The position numbers were made by a program, and so were the translations under genes. Under the pieces are notes generated by a model that worked only from the letters and a program-made list of their open reading frames with translations, had not been told where the DNA came from and made no database searches. Positions 47,638 to 56,489 of a stretch of DNA of 64,000 nt are shown piece by piece; within the stretch, counting starts at the first letter, position 1, and each line of letters opens with the position of its first letter. Origin of the DNA: Phycicoccus sp. M110.8. GTDB taxonomy: Bacteria > Actinomycetota > Actinomycetes > Actinomycetales > Dermatophilaceae. The stretch spans positions 496,001 to 560,000 of the forward strand of contig NZ_JAWDIC010000001.1 of the NCBI RefSeq assembly GCF_032464895.1. The letters are read 5' to 3'.

Positions 47638-48426
47638 TCAGACGAACTTCTGGGCGGACAGGAACTCCGCGAGCTTGGTGCCGCCGTCGCCCTCGTCGGT
47701 GACGATCTGGCCCTGCTCGCGCGGGGGGCGCTGGGTGAACGACTCGACCTTGGTCCAGGCGGCCTCGAGGCCGACCTGCGAGGCGTCGACGCCGAGGTCG
47801 GCGAGGCTCCACTCCTCCAGCGGCTTCTTCTTGGCCGCCATGATCCCCTTGAACGAGGGGTAGCGCGGCTCGTTGATCTGGTCGGTGACCGACACGAGCG
47901 CGGGCAGCGAGGCGGTGATGGTCTCGGACGCGGCGTCGCCGTCACGGCGGATCGTCACCGAGCCGCCGTCGACGGTCAGCTCCGAGGCGAAGGTGACCTG
48001 CGGGAGGCCGAGGCGCTCGGCGAGCATCGCGGGGACGACGCTCATCGTGCCGTCGGTCGAGGCCATGCCGGTGAGGACGAGCTCGGGGTTGCCGCCGGTG
48101 ATCTTCCTGACGGCCTCGGCGAGGACGAGCGAGGTGGCGGGGGCGTCCGAGCCGTGGATGGCGTCGTCCTTGACGTGGACGGCCTTGTCGGCACCCATCT
48201 GCAGGGCCTTCTTGAGCGCGTCGGCGGCCTGGTCGGGGCCGACGGTCACGACGGTGACCTCACCCTCGCCGGCCTCGACGATCTTCAGGGCCTCCTCGAC
48301 GGCGTACTCGTCGAGCTCGGACAGCAGCCCGTCGACACCGACCCGGTCGGTCGTGTTGTCGGACTCGTTGAACGTGCGGTCGGACTGTGCGTCCGGCACG
48401 TACTTCACGCAGACGACGATGTTCAT
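47638..48426 (-). CDS. etfB: electron transfer flavoprotein subunit beta
   Basis: A 262-residue ETF beta subunit: [14 protein letters not shown] at the N-terminus, [11 protein letters not shown], the [25 protein letters not shown] nucleotide-binding region and [11 protein letters not shown], then a [21 protein letters not shown]-terminal arm. The ATG at 48426 has GAGGA about 9 nt upstream; an in-frame start 21 nt earlier is less likely. It diverges from the methyltransferase gene, the same arrangement as fixA/Rv3030 in M. tuberculosis. Confidence 0.96.
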   Translation of the reverse strand: MNIVVCVKYVPDAQSDRTFNESDNTTDRVGVDGLLSELDEYAVEEALKIVEAGEGEVTVVTVGPDQAADALKKALQMGADKAVHVKDDAIHGSDAPATSLVLAEAVRKITGGNPELVLTGMASTDGTMSVVPAMLAERLGLPQVTFASELTVDGGSVTIRRDGDAASETITASLPALVSVTDQINEPRYPSFKGIMAAKKKPLEEWSLADLGVDASQVGLEAAWTKVESFTQRPPREQGQIVTDEGDGGTKLAEFLSAQKFV

Positions 48427-48556
48427 GCGCTGATCGTCCTCTTCCATGTGGGAGCGAAAACTGGTCAGGTGCCATCCTTACAGCCCGCACCGGGTTTCCC
48501 CACGCGGGAGGCGCGTGACGCTCACCACGGGTGGGCGCGGGACCCCGCAGGAGGTG

Positions 48557-49318
48557 ATGGTGGACACACCGCTGGCCCTCACCGGCGAGCGCACATCGCC
48601 GGGGATCTGGCACGAGAACTACTGGTTCCGCCGCCACGAGGTCGTCTGCGCCGCCGTGCCCGGCCTGCTGCCCTGCACGCCCGCCGTCGTCCTCGACGCC
48701 GGCAGCGGTGAGGGGTATGCCGCTGGCCTCCTGCGCTCCGCGTGGCCGGACCTGCGCGTGGTCGGCGTCGACTACGACGCGTCGGCGTGCGCGCACGCCG
48801 CACGCCACCACGGCGGGCCGCACACGGCATACCTGCGTGGCGCCCTGACGTCGCTCCCGCTCGCCGACGCGACGGTCGACGCCACCGTCTCGCTGCAGGT
48901 GCTCGAGCACATCTGGACGCCACGGGAGTACGTGCGCGAGCTGGCGCGCGTGACCCGCCCGGACGGCGCGCTCGTGCTGTCGACGCCCAACCGGACGACC
49001 TTCTCCCCCGGGCTGGGGCGGCACGAGGCGCCCCCGAACGCGTACCACTGCCGCGAGTACGACGCCGAGGAGCTCGCCACCGAGCTGGGGCGCTGGCTGC
49101 CCGGCCACGAGGTGACCCTGGCCGGACTGCACCACGGGACCAGGCTGCGCACGTGGGAGGCGGCCCACGGGCCCGTCCCTGACGCCGTCGCCGGGGACCC
49201 CGGGCTGTGGCCCGGCCCCGTGCGGGACCTCGTGGCATCGGTGACGGTCGACGACTTCGTCCTCGGCCCGGCGGACGACGACTGCCTCGACCTCGTCGCG
49301 GTGCTGAGCCCGGCGTGA
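48557..49318 (+). CDS. SAM-dependent methyltransferase, Rv3030-like position
   Basis: A 253-residue class I methyltransferase. ERTSPGIWHENYWFRRHEV precedes motif I VVLDAGSGEGYAAG (about 44-57), then VVGVDYDASA, SLQVLEHIWTPREYV and LVLSTPNRTTFSPG. The last segments are typical of sugar-directed methyltransferases. Placement next to etfB and a GH57 gene matches Rv3030 of the methylglucose-lipopolysaccharide locus, so a glucan O-methyltransferase is inferred. Start is uncertain among GTG 48554, ATG 48557 and GTG 48560; AGGAGG precedes all three. Confidence 0.82.
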   Translation: MVDTPLALTGERTSPGIWHENYWFRRHEVVCAAVPGLLPCTPAVVLDAGSGEGYAAGLLRSAWPDLRVVGVDYDASACAHAARHHGGPHTAYLRGALTSLPLADATVDATVSLQVLEHIWTPREYVRELARVTRPDGALVLSTPNRTTFSPGLGRHEAPPNAYHCREYDAEELATELGRWLPGHEVTLAGLHHGTRLRTWEAAHGPVPDAVAGDPGLWPGPVRDLVASVTVDDFVLGPADDDCLDLVAVLSPA

Positions 49319-49321
49319 CGG

Positions 49322-49810
49322 TCAGCCCTCGTTCGTCGGGCGCCGACGTCCCGCCTTGACCTGGCCGCGCTGCTTCTTGGCGTCGAGGCGTCGTCGTCGC
49401 GAGCCCGCCGTCGGCCGGGTGGCCCTGCGCGCCGCCGGACCGGGGAGCGCCGCGTCGCGCAGCAGCGTCACCAGCCGTTGCCGGGCTGCCACTCGGTTGC
49501 GTCGCTGCGCCCGGTGCTCGGAGGCGACGACCAGCAGCCGGCCGCCGACGAGGTGCGGCGCGAGGCGCGCCAGCATGCGCTCACGGACCGCGTCGGGCAG
49601 CGCGGCCACCGCGGCCGAGGCTGCCGGGTCGAACTCCAGCTCGACCCGGCTGTCCGTGGTGTTGACGCCCTGGCCGCCGGGGCCGGAGGCGCGCGAGAAC
49701 CGCTCGACCAGCTCTCCCGCGTCGATCCGCATCCCGAGCGGCAGCCCGGGACCCGGCGGGACCGACAGGGCGGCGCCCGGCTGGGGTCGGCCGCCCGTCG
49801 CGCTGCTCAC
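49322..49810 (-). CDS. arfB: alternative ribosome-rescue factor ArfB (YaeJ-like)
   Basis: A 162-residue peptidyl-tRNA hydrolase of the ArfB/ICT1 type. GGQ (45-47) lies in ASGPGGQGVNTTDSRVEL, close to the release-factor catalytic loop but with no codon-recognition domain. The C-terminal tail is Arg/Lys-rich (RRRRLDAKKQRGQVKAGRRR) as needed to enter the empty mRNA channel. A Gly/Pro-rich N-terminus of about 26 residues is longer than in E. coli. The GTG at 49810 has GGGG upstream. It lies between the methyltransferase and GH57 genes on the opposite strand, an insertion relative to the mycobacterial order. Confidence 0.9.
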   Translation of the reverse strand: MSSATGGRPQPGAALSVPPGPGLPLGMRIDAGELVERFSRASGPGGQGVNTTDSRVELEFDPAASAAVAALPDAVRERMLARLAPHLVGGRLLVVASEHRAQRRNRVAARQRLVTLLRDAALPGPAARRATRPTAGSRRRRLDAKKQRGQVKAGRRRPTNEG

Positions 49811-49902
49811 GGACCCCACTCCACCACACGCCGCGCCGCCTGACCTCGCAGGACGCCACGGCCGCGCGGGCGCCCCGTGGCGGTGCGGCACACTGGCTGG
49901 TC

Positions 49903-51432
49903 ATGACGTCGGCCGTGCCGGGTGCCTTCTGCCTCGTGCTGCACTCGCACCTCCCGTGGCTGCCGGGGCACGGCGTCTGGCCGCTCGGTGAGGAGTGGCT
50001 GTTCCAGGCCTGGGCCGAGTCCTACGTGCCCCTCGTGGCGGAGCTGGACTCCCTTGCCGCTGAGGGACATCGCGACGTCCTGACCCTCGGGGTGACGCCC
50101 GTCCTCGCGGCCCAGCTCGACCACCTTCGGATGCGCGCGGAGACCGCGACGTGGGTGGGGCTGTGGGAGCAGCGGGCACGCGAGCTCGGCTTCGACCGGG
50201 ACGCCACGCGGCGCGACGCCGCACAGCGCGAGTACGCCGCTGCGAGCCGTTGCGCGGAGCTGCTCGAGACGCGGTGGCCGGCGGGTGGGTCCCCGGTGCT
50301 GCGGGGCCTGCGCGACGACGGCGTGGTCGAGTTGCTCGGGGGGCCGGCCGCCCACCCGATCCTCCCGCTGCTCCAGCCCGAGTTCGTTACCACGTCCCTC
50401 GGTGCCGGGCTCGACGACGCGGTCTGGCGCCTCGGGGAGCGGCCGGCCGGCGTCTGGCTGCCGGAGTGCGCGTGGGCCCCGCACCTGGCCGGCGACCTCA
50501 GGTCGGCGGGGGTCCGTCACTTCCTCGTCGACGAGCAGACCGTCAGGGACGCCGGTGGCCACCCCCACGGTGCGTGGCGGGTCCGGGGCACAGACCTGCT
50601 GGCCGTCCCGCGCGACCTCGACGTCACCAACCTGGTGTGGTCCTCCCGTACGGGCTACCCGGCGGCGGCCGACTACCGGGACTTCCACGCACGGGAGGAG
50701 TACACGGGCACGCGGCTGTGGGCGATCACCGCACCCGATGTCGGCGTGGAGTCCAAGCGGCCCTACGACCCGCAGGCCGCGCTGGCCCAGGTGGCCCGGG
50801 ACGTCGAGCACTTCGTCGCCGCCGTCCGCAGCCGGCTGGAGTCGGTGGCCGAGGAGACGGGCGCTGCCGGACTGGTGGTCGCGGCATACGACACCGAGCT
50901 GTTCGGCCACTGGTGGCACGAGGGGCCGGCGTTCCTGGGGGCGGCGGTCCGCGCCCTGCGCGACGCAGGGGTGCGTGTCACCACCGTCGCCAAGGCGCTC
51001 GACGACGGCCTGGTCGCCGGTGAGCTCGACCTCGGCCCGGGGTCCTGGGGCGCGGGCAAGGACTTCTCGGTGTGGGCCGGGCGGCAGGTGCGCGACATCG
51101 CCCACGAGAACGAGTGGGTGCAGCGCCGGTGGCTCGACCTCACCGCGCGCGAGCGCGCCGCAGGGCGCCTGGGGGTCCGCAGGCCGGACCTCGACCAGCT
51201 CCTCACGACCCTCTTCCACGCGCTCTCCAGCGACTGGGCGTTCCTGGTCACCCGCGGCCAGTCGGTCGACTACGCCCGGCGCCGCGCCGAACGGCACCGC
51301 CGCGACTTCCACGAGCTCGCGCAGCTCGTGCAGGACGGTCGCCGCGACGAGGCGCGGGAGGCGGCGTCACGACTGGCCGCGCGGGACGGGGCCTTCCCCG
51401 CCCTCGACGCGCGCACCCACATCGCCGGCTGA
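49903..51432 (+). CDS. GH57 family 1,4-alpha-glucan branching-type enzyme
   Basis: A 509-residue glycoside hydrolase 57 with DUF1957. HSHLPW (14-19), the nucleophile Glu188 in GVWLPECAW and the acid/base Asp330 in AAYDTELFGHWWHEG are family hallmarks; the C-terminal helical domain (RPDLDQLLTTLFHALSSDWAF) is typical of branching enzymes. It corresponds by position to Rv3031, proposed to branch methylglucose lipopolysaccharide or glycogen. The ATG at 49903 has no Shine-Dalgarno. It ends at a hairpin shared with the convergent histidine kinase gene. Confidence 0.9.
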   Translation: MTSAVPGAFCLVLHSHLPWLPGHGVWPLGEEWLFQAWAESYVPLVAELDSLAAEGHRDVLTLGVTPVLAAQLDHLRMRAETATWVGLWEQRARELGFDRDATRRDAAQREYAAASRCAELLETRWPAGGSPVLRGLRDDGVVELLGGPAAHPILPLLQPEFVTTSLGAGLDDAVWRLGERPAGVWLPECAWAPHLAGDLRSAGVRHFLVDEQTVRDAGGHPHGAWRVRGTDLLAVPRDLDVTNLVWSSRTGYPAAADYRDFHAREEYTGTRLWAITAPDVGVESKRPYDPQAALAQVARDVEHFVAAVRSRLESVAEETGAAGLVVAAYDTELFGHWWHEGPAFLGAAVRALRDAGVRVTTVAKALDDGLVAGELDLGPGSWGAGKDFSVWAGRQVRDIAHENEWVQRRWLDLTARERAAGRLGVRRPDLDQLLTTLFHALSSDWAFLVTRGQSVDYARRRAERHRRDFHELAQLVQDGRRDEAREAASRLAARDGAFPALDARTHIAG

Positions 51433-51486
51433 CGTCAGTGGCCGGTGCCGTCGTCGCCGCCGTCGCCGTCGCCGGCCGGTGACGTC
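51431..51486. terminator. bidirectional terminator, GH57 / histidine kinase
   Basis: GACGTCA and GGCCGG (within 51431-51445) pair with CCGGCC and TGACGTC (within 51472-51486), a 13-pair stem with one internal mismatch and a 26-nt loop containing GTCGCC repeats. It lies between two convergent genes. Confidence 0.55.
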
Positions 51487-51518
51487 GCCGTCCGACGTCG
51501 CCTCGCGCCGGAGCCGCC

Positions 51519-52775
51519 TCAGGCCTGGGCGACGGGCAGGCGCACCTCGACCCGCCCTCCCCCACCGGGGGCGGCCTTCGCGGTGACGGTGCCCTGGTGG
51601 CGCAGCACGACGTCGCGCACGAGCGACAGCCCGATGCCGAAGCCGTGCTCGCTGCTGCTGGTACCCCGCACGAACCGCTCGAAGACGCGCTCGGAGTCCC
51701 CGGCCGTGAACCCGGGCCCGTCGTCGTCGACCGTCACGACGACCACAGGCGCCCCGCCCGCGGTGCCGCCGGCCCAGCTCTCGGCCGTCCGCACACCGAG
51801 CACGACCCGGCTCTCGGCGTGCCGCAGCGCGTTGTCGACGAGGGCGTCCACGGCCCGGCGCAGCGCCGGCTCCGCCCCGCGCACGGGCGGCACCTCGCCC
51901 ACGTCCAGCCCGAGCGTCCGCTGCCGTTGCTCGGCCAGGACCTCGTTGCGGGACGCCACGTCCCGGGCGAGGGCGGCGAGGTCCACCAGCTCCCCGGACT
52001 CGGGCGACTCGTCGAGGTCGGCGGCGGCCAGCAGGTCCTCGACCACGTCGGCCAGGCCGGTGGCCTCCCGGCGCAGCAGGGCGACGTCGGAGGCCAGGCG
52101 CGACCACTCCTCCTGCTCCACGTCCGCGGAGCGGGCCCGGTCCGTCGCGAGGCGGCGCTGGACGAGGTCGGCGCGCAGCGCGATGCGGGCCAGCGGGGTG
52201 CGCAGCTCGTGGCTGGCATCGGCGACGAACCGGCGCTGCCGGGTCAGCGCCTGCTCCCAGATGCCGACCGCCCGGCGGGCCAGGCGCGTGCCCAGCCACA
52301 GGGCGACCGCCCCGGCGCCGACCGCGGCCAGCAGCAGGCCTACCAGCAGCCGGTGGCGCTCCCCCTCGTAGGGGCCCAGCTCGACCCCCGCCTGCACCAC
52401 GACGCCGCGGCGGACCGCGGTCATCGTCTGGTACTCCCGCGAGCCTGCCTGGAGCTCGGTCACGCGGGCCTTCGGCAGCCTGCGGGCGGCCTCGACCTGC
52501 GACTGCTCCTCCAGCGCCTCCTCGGGCGCCCCCGTCGTGGCGGTGCGGCTGCCGGAGGCGTCCACCTTCACGACCCACGTCCCGGCAGGCAGGCCCTCGG
52601 TCGGGGTCGTGGCGACCAGCTCGCGCAGCTGGGAGTCCAGGTCGCGCCGCTGGCCCACGAGCACGACGCCGAGCACGACGAGGCCGGCGACCGCCACCCC
52701 CGCGAGGGCCCCGCCCAGTGCTTGGAGCGAGATGAGCCGCCGGGCGCGCGCCCGGTCGGCCCCCTCGGCGGTCAC
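51519..52775 (-). CDS. sensor histidine kinase
   Basis: A 418-residue membrane kinase. TM helices near 16-40 and 143-163 flank a roughly 100-residue extracellular sensor without a recognisable domain. The HisKA domain has phospho-acceptor His189 in DASHELRTPLARI; the HATPase has an N-box (RRAVDALVDNALRHA), a G1 box (DDDGPGF) and G2 (GFGIGLSLVRDV). The GTG at 52775 overlaps the response-regulator stop by 4 nt (GTGA), so the pair is translationally coupled. The signal is unknown. Confidence 0.93.
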   Translation of the reverse strand: MTAEGADRARARRLISLQALGGALAGVAVAGLVVLGVVLVGQRRDLDSQLRELVATTPTEGLPAGTWVVKVDASGSRTATTGAPEEALEEQSQVEAARRLPKARVTELQAGSREYQTMTAVRRGVVVQAGVELGPYEGERHRLLVGLLLAAVGAGAVALWLGTRLARRAVGIWEQALTRQRRFVADASHELRTPLARIALRADLVQRRLATDRARSADVEQEEWSRLASDVALLRREATGLADVVEDLLAAADLDESPESGELVDLAALARDVASRNEVLAEQRQRTLGLDVGEVPPVRGAEPALRRAVDALVDNALRHAESRVVLGVRTAESWAGGTAGGAPVVVVTVDDDGPGFTAGDSERVFERFVRGTSSSEHGFGIGLSLVRDVVLRHQGTVTAKAAPGGGGRVEVRLPVAQA

Positions 52776-53461
52776 TGGAACTGGCCGGCGCGGTACCCCA
52801 CGCTGCGCACCGTCCGGACGGCCTCGGCCCCGAGCTTGCGCCGGACGGAGTAGACGAAGGTGTCGATGAGCGAGGCGCTGTTGGAGCCGGGCGAGATCAC
52901 GTCGCGCAGCTCCTCGCGGCTGAAGACGCGCGAAGGACGTCGCCCGAGCTGGGCGAGCAGCGCGGTCTCGCCGGGGGTGAGCTCGACGACCGTGCCGTCG
53001 GGCCGCGTGGCGCGCTGGCCCTCGATGTCGAGGGCGCCGGAGCCGAAGGGGACGGTGGGGGCCGCGTCGAGGTGGCGCCGCATGAGCGCACGCACCCGGG
53101 CGAGCAGCTCGTCGACCTCGAACGGCTTGACCAGGTAGTCGTCCGCGCCGCCGTCGAGGCCCTCGACCCGGTCCCGGACGGTGCCGTGGGCGGTGAGGAC
53201 GAGGGCCGGCGTGGTGAGGCCCCGGCTGCGCAGGCGGCCGATGAGCTCGACGCCGTCGCCGTCGGGCACCCGGCGGTCGACGAGCATGAGGTCGTACGTG
53301 TGGGTGAGCGCCGAGTGCAGGGCCGACTGCAGGGTGCGCACCGGGGTGACGTCCCACCCCTCGGTGGTGAGCACCTCGGTCAGCATGCCCGCGAGGTCGG
53401 CGTCGTCCTCGAGCAGCAGCAGCCCCGGTCGGGCGGTCGGGTCGTCCTGCACGCTCCCCAC
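52772..53461 (-). CDS. OmpR-family response regulator
   Basis: A 229-residue regulator: a receiver with acidic pocket LLEDDAD, phospho-acceptor Asp62 in LMLVDRRVPDG and Lys in DYLVKPFE, then an OmpR winged helix (VVELTPGETALLAQLG ... SLIDTFVYSVRRKLG ... RSVGYRAG). It probably regulates its own operon with the DUF2231 gene (see the CAAGG repeats at 54034-54049). Start GTG 53461; GTG 53452, preceded by CATAGT, is also possible. DUF2231 lies 41 bp upstream in the same direction. Confidence 0.93.
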   Translation of the reverse strand: MGSVQDDPTARPGLLLLEDDADLAGMLTEVLTTEGWDVTPVRTLQSALHSALTHTYDLMLVDRRVPDGDGVELIGRLRSRGLTTPALVLTAHGTVRDRVEGLDGGADDYLVKPFEVDELLARVRALMRRHLDAAPTVPFGSGALDIEGQRATRPDGTVVELTPGETALLAQLGRRPSRVFSREELRDVISPGSNSASLIDTFVYSVRRKLGAEAVRTVRSVGYRAGQFQ

Positions 53462-53502
53462 TATGTCAGCCCGCGCCGGGACCTCGCCGGGGGGAACGGG
53501 GC

Positions 53503-53979
53503 TCAGCCCTCGTCACCGCCGCCGGAGCGGGCCGCCGGCGTGCCGTGCCAGACGGCGTTGGCGCCGCTGTGGCCGATGCGCACGACCTGGACGAGGGTGG
53601 CCACCGAGGCCAGCCCCACGGCGGCGGCCACGGCGATCGTCGCCACGCCCCGCGTGCCGCGGCGGTGCAGCACGGACAGCACGACCACGAAGAGCGCCAG
53701 CACGGCCATCAGCGGGAGCAGGCTGTCGGCGAGCTCGGCGTGCTGCTCGACGAGCGCGCTGTGCGGGACCGAGCGCTCGAGCCCCTCGCCGCTGTCGGTG
53801 GCGACGGGCACGAGGGCCAGGGCCACGAGCGCGGTCGCCGGCGTCGCCCAGCGGGCCCAGTGCCGGAACCGCGGCGAGGCGGCGGAGGCAAGGCCGAGCA
53901 GGCAGGCGAGCGGCACGAGGACGACGACCGCGTGCACGACGAGGGGGTGGGTCGGCAGGCCGAAGATCGTGGGGGGCAC
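53503..53979 (-). CDS. DUF2231 membrane protein
   Basis: A 158-residue protein with four TM helices (about 12-34, 42-60, 84-105, 113-135). It begins VPPTIFGLPTHPLVVHAVVV, the conserved DUF2231 motif with its two His, possibly a heme or metal site. Function is unknown. GTG at 53979 with AAGGAG 5 nt upstream. It is the first gene of a likely DUF2231-regulator-kinase operon, so it may be part of the signal or response of the two-component system. Confidence 0.87.
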   Translation of the reverse strand: MPPTIFGLPTHPLVVHAVVVLVPLACLLGLASAASPRFRHWARWATPATALVALALVPVATDSGEGLERSVPHSALVEQHAELADSLLPLMAVLALFVVVLSVLHRRGTRGVATIAVAAAVGLASVATLVQVVRIGHSGANAVWHGTPAARSGGGDEG

Positions 53980-54001
53980 GGGAGCTCCTTGGGTGTGCGG
54001 A

Positions 54002-54049
54002 CAAGGTCTGCCTCGACCGTTCCAGCCGTTTCTCAAGGCCATTTCAAGG
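54002..54049 (-). promoter_or_regulatory. CAAGG direct repeats upstream of the two-component operon
   Basis: TTCTCAAGG (54030-54038) and ATTTCAAGG (54041-54049) are direct repeats 11 bp apart, one helical turn, which is the usual spacing of OmpR-type half-sites. A third CAAGG lies at 54002-54006. On the transcribed strand they read CCTTGA and lie about 50-70 nt before the DUF2231 start. They are candidate autoregulatory sites. Confidence 0.45.
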
Positions 54050-54081
54050 GTGCGGGTGGGCTGTCCTTCCCTGACCGCCCC

Positions 54082-54735
54082 CTACCGTTTCTTGACCACC
54101 CGGCCCGGTATGCCGGCCACGACCGACCGCTCGGGGTACGTCCCGCGCGCCACCGCAGAGGCCCCGACGACGCTGTGGTCCCCGATGAGGGTGCCCCGGG
54201 TGACGACGACCTTCGTGCCGAGCCAGACGTCGTCACCGATGCGCACCGGGGACTTCACGATCCCCTGGTCCTTGATCGGCACGTCCAGCCTCTCGGTGAC
54301 GTGGTCGAAGTCGCAGACGTACACGTCGTCGCCGAACAGGCAGGTGCGGCCGATGGAGATGTCGAGCCAGCAGTTGATGGTGTTGCGGATGCCGATGACG
54401 GACTTCTCGCCGATGCGCAGCGTCCCCTCGTGGGCCCGGATCCGGGCGTGCGCGCCGACGTGCGTGTACGCACCCACGACGAGCCGGGCATACCCCTCAC
54501 GCACCTCGAACCGCACGTCCGGGCCGATGAAGCACGGCCCCTCGAACCGCAGCGACGGGTACCGCGCGCTGGCCCGCGCCATCCGCAGGTAGGACAGCAG
54601 GTGGTGCCGGGTGAACGCGCGGTGTCGCAGCGCCCAGACCACCCAGCCCAGCCACGCCAGGGGCCGGGGCAGGCCGAACGGCGTGCCCTCGCCGTGCTCG
54701 GCGGGCGACATGTCGGCGTTCGCGGCCTCGGACAT
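54082..54735 (-). CDS. hexapeptide-repeat acyltransferase
   Basis: A 217-residue left-handed beta-helix acyltransferase. Residues about 62-205 show repeated [VI]G-type hexads (FIGPDVRFE, VVGAYTHVGAHARI, RIGEKSVIGI, RIGDDVWLGTKVVV, LIGDHSVVGASAVA), with a catalytic-type His in CDFDHV. An N-terminal amphipathic region may contact the membrane. By position it matches Rv3034c of M. tuberculosis, proposed to acylate methylglucose lipopolysaccharide. A GTATGCCG copy makes the Ile in AGIPG an ATA codon. It is 12 bp after the methyltransferase stop. Confidence 0.87.
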   Translation of the reverse strand: MSEAANADMSPAEHGEGTPFGLPRPLAWLGWVVWALRHRAFTRHHLLSYLRMARASARYPSLRFEGPCFIGPDVRFEVREGYARLVVGAYTHVGAHARIRAHEGTLRIGEKSVIGIRNTINCWLDISIGRTCLFGDDVYVCDFDHVTERLDVPIKDQGIVKSPVRIGDDVWLGTKVVVTRGTLIGDHSVVGASAVARGTYPERSVVAGIPGRVVKKR

Positions 54736-54747
54736 CGTCGGGCTCGG

Positions 54748-55710
54748 TCAGGAGGGCTTCACGCCGGTGATGCCGACGTTGTAGAAGAACCGGGCCGGCA
54801 CGGCGCGCGCCAGGACGCGGTCGACCGCGGACAGCCGCTTCCACGAGCCGTACGCGAATATCGCCCAGCCCCAGCCGAGTGCACCGGGCTTCACCGCCGC
54901 CTCGAACGTCCGGACCGGCCAGCCGAGGAACGCGGCGGTCAGCTCCTCGGTGCGCGTGCGCACGTCGAGGGCCCCGGCTCGCCTCGCCATGGCCGCGAGG
55001 TCGCCCGGGTCGAAGGTGTGCAGGTCGACGACGGCCTCGAGGGCGGCGGCCCGGGAGGACTCGTCGAGCGCCTCGCGGTCCTTGGCCCAGGTGTCGCGCA
55101 GCGGTGGCAGGTGCGTGATGGTCGTCGTGGCCTTCCACGTCAGACGACCGAGCTGGCGGGCGTACCAGTCGCCGATGGTGGTGGGCTCCCCCGCGACGAC
55201 GAACCGGCCGCCCGGCTTGAGCACGCGCAGCATCTCGCGGAACGCGGCCTCGACGTCGGGGATGTGGTGGATGACCGCGTGGCCCACGACGACGTCGAAG
55301 GTGTTGTCGTCGTATGGGATCCGCTCCGCGTCGGCGACACGGCCCTGCACCGTGAAGCCCAGGGCCTCCGCGTTCGCCTTGGCCGCCTCGACCATGCCCG
55401 GCGACAGGTCGGTGACGTGAACCTCGTCGAGGACACCCGCCTGCTTGAGGTTGAGGGAGAAGAAGCCGGTGCCGGCCCCGAGCTCGAGCGCCGTGGCGTA
55501 CGGGTGCGCCTCGGGCACCGCACCGACGATCGCCTCGAAGCGGTCCCGGGCGTACTCGACGCAGCGCTCGTCGAAGGAGATCGACCACTTGTCGTCGTAG
55601 GTCTGCGCCTCCCAGTCGTGGTAGAGCACCTGGGCGAGCTTGTTGTCCTCGTATGCCGCGGCCACCATCTCCGCGGTCGCGTCCACCACGGGCGCGGGGT
55701 CGGCCGGCAC
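54748..55710 (-). CDS. SAM-dependent methyltransferase, Rv3038c-like
   Basis: A 320-residue class I methyltransferase. VLYHDWEAQTYDDKWSISFD (about 29-48) is a distinctive N-terminal segment shared, as far as I recall, with M. tuberculosis Rv3038c. Motif I is ALELGAGTGFFSLNL, then VTDLSPGMV, DVVVGHAVIHHIPD and VLKPGGRFV. The substrate is unknown. The GTG at 55710 overlaps the echA stop by 1 nt (TAGTG). The order acyltransferase - methyltransferase - echA parallels Rv3034c/Rv3038c/Rv3039c. Confidence 0.87.
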   Translation of the reverse strand: MPADPAPVVDATAEMVAAAYEDNKLAQVLYHDWEAQTYDDKWSISFDERCVEYARDRFEAIVGAVPEAHPYATALELGAGTGFFSLNLKQAGVLDEVHVTDLSPGMVEAAKANAEALGFTVQGRVADAERIPYDDNTFDVVVGHAVIHHIPDVEAAFREMLRVLKPGGRFVVAGEPTTIGDWYARQLGRLTWKATTTITHLPPLRDTWAKDREALDESSRAAALEAVVDLHTFDPGDLAAMARRAGALDVRTRTEELTAAFLGWPVRTFEAAVKPGALGWGWAIFAYGSWKRLSAVDRVLARAVPARFFYNVGITGVKPS

Positions 55711-56489
55711 TAGCGGCCCTCGAATTTTGCCTTGCCCGGACCGTTCTCGACGAAGGACGTCATGCCGATCTCGCGGTCCCGCGTGGCGAACAGGCTGTGG
55801 AAGAGCATCCGCTCGATCTCGAGGCCGGTCTCGAGGTCGACCTCGAGGCCACGGTCGATGGCCTCCTTGGCCGCCCGGATCGCCACGCTCGCCCCGCCGA
55901 CGTACGGCTCGAGCCTCGCGCGCGCCGCGGCATACACGTCCTCGGCCTCGACGACCTCGTCGACGAGGCCGATCGACAGCGCCTCCTCGGCACTGACGAA
56001 GCGCCCCGAGAACACGAGGTCCTTGGCCTTCGCCGGGCCCACGAGGCGCGCCAGGCGCTGGGTGCCGCCGGCGCCCGGGATGACGCCGAGCAGGATCTCG
56101 GGCTGGCCGACCTTGGCGTTGCGCGCGGCGACCCGGAAGTCGCACGCGAGCGCCAGCTCGAGGCCGCCGCCGAGGGCGTACCCGGTGATCGCGGCGACCG
56201 TCGGCTTGGGGATGCGCGCGATGGAGCGGGCGAAGTCCTGGAGCCGGTGGGAGTACTCGGCCATCTCGGCGTAGGACTTCTGCGCCATCTCCTTGACGTC
56301 GGCACCCGCGGCGAAGACCTTCTCGCCACCCCACACGACGACGCCGTACACGTCGGAGCGCTCGGTGACCTCGCGGGCCAGGCCCATGAGGGCGTCGGCG
56401 ACCTCGGCGTTGAGGGCGTTCATCGGCGGGCGGGCAAGGCGGATGGTCGCGAGGCCGCCGTCGACCTCGAGCGAGACGAGGTCGCTCAT
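55710..56489 (-). CDS. enoyl-CoA hydratase/isomerase (EchA17-like)
   Basis: A 259-residue crotonase-fold protein. The oxyanion-hole motifs are FAAGADVKEM (about 60-69) and ALGGGLELALACDFRVA (about 104-120); two Glu in the GGGLELAL and PEILLGVIPGAGGTQRL segments match the catalytic positions of enoyl-CoA hydratases. Likely role is fatty-acid beta-oxidation. ATG 56489 overlaps the YbjN stop by 4 nt (ATGA). Its genomic place corresponds to echA17 in M. tuberculosis. Confidence 0.92.
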   Translation of the reverse strand: MSDLVSLEVDGGLATIRLARPPMNALNAEVADALMGLAREVTERSDVYGVVVWGGEKVFAAGADVKEMAQKSYAEMAEYSHRLQDFARSIARIPKPTVAAITGYALGGGLELALACDFRVAARNAKVGQPEILLGVIPGAGGTQRLARLVGPAKAKDLVFSGRFVSAEEALSIGLVDEVVEAEDVYAAARARLEPYVGGASVAIRAAKEAIDRGLEVDLETGLEIERMLFHSLFATRDREIGMTSFVENGPGKAKFEGR

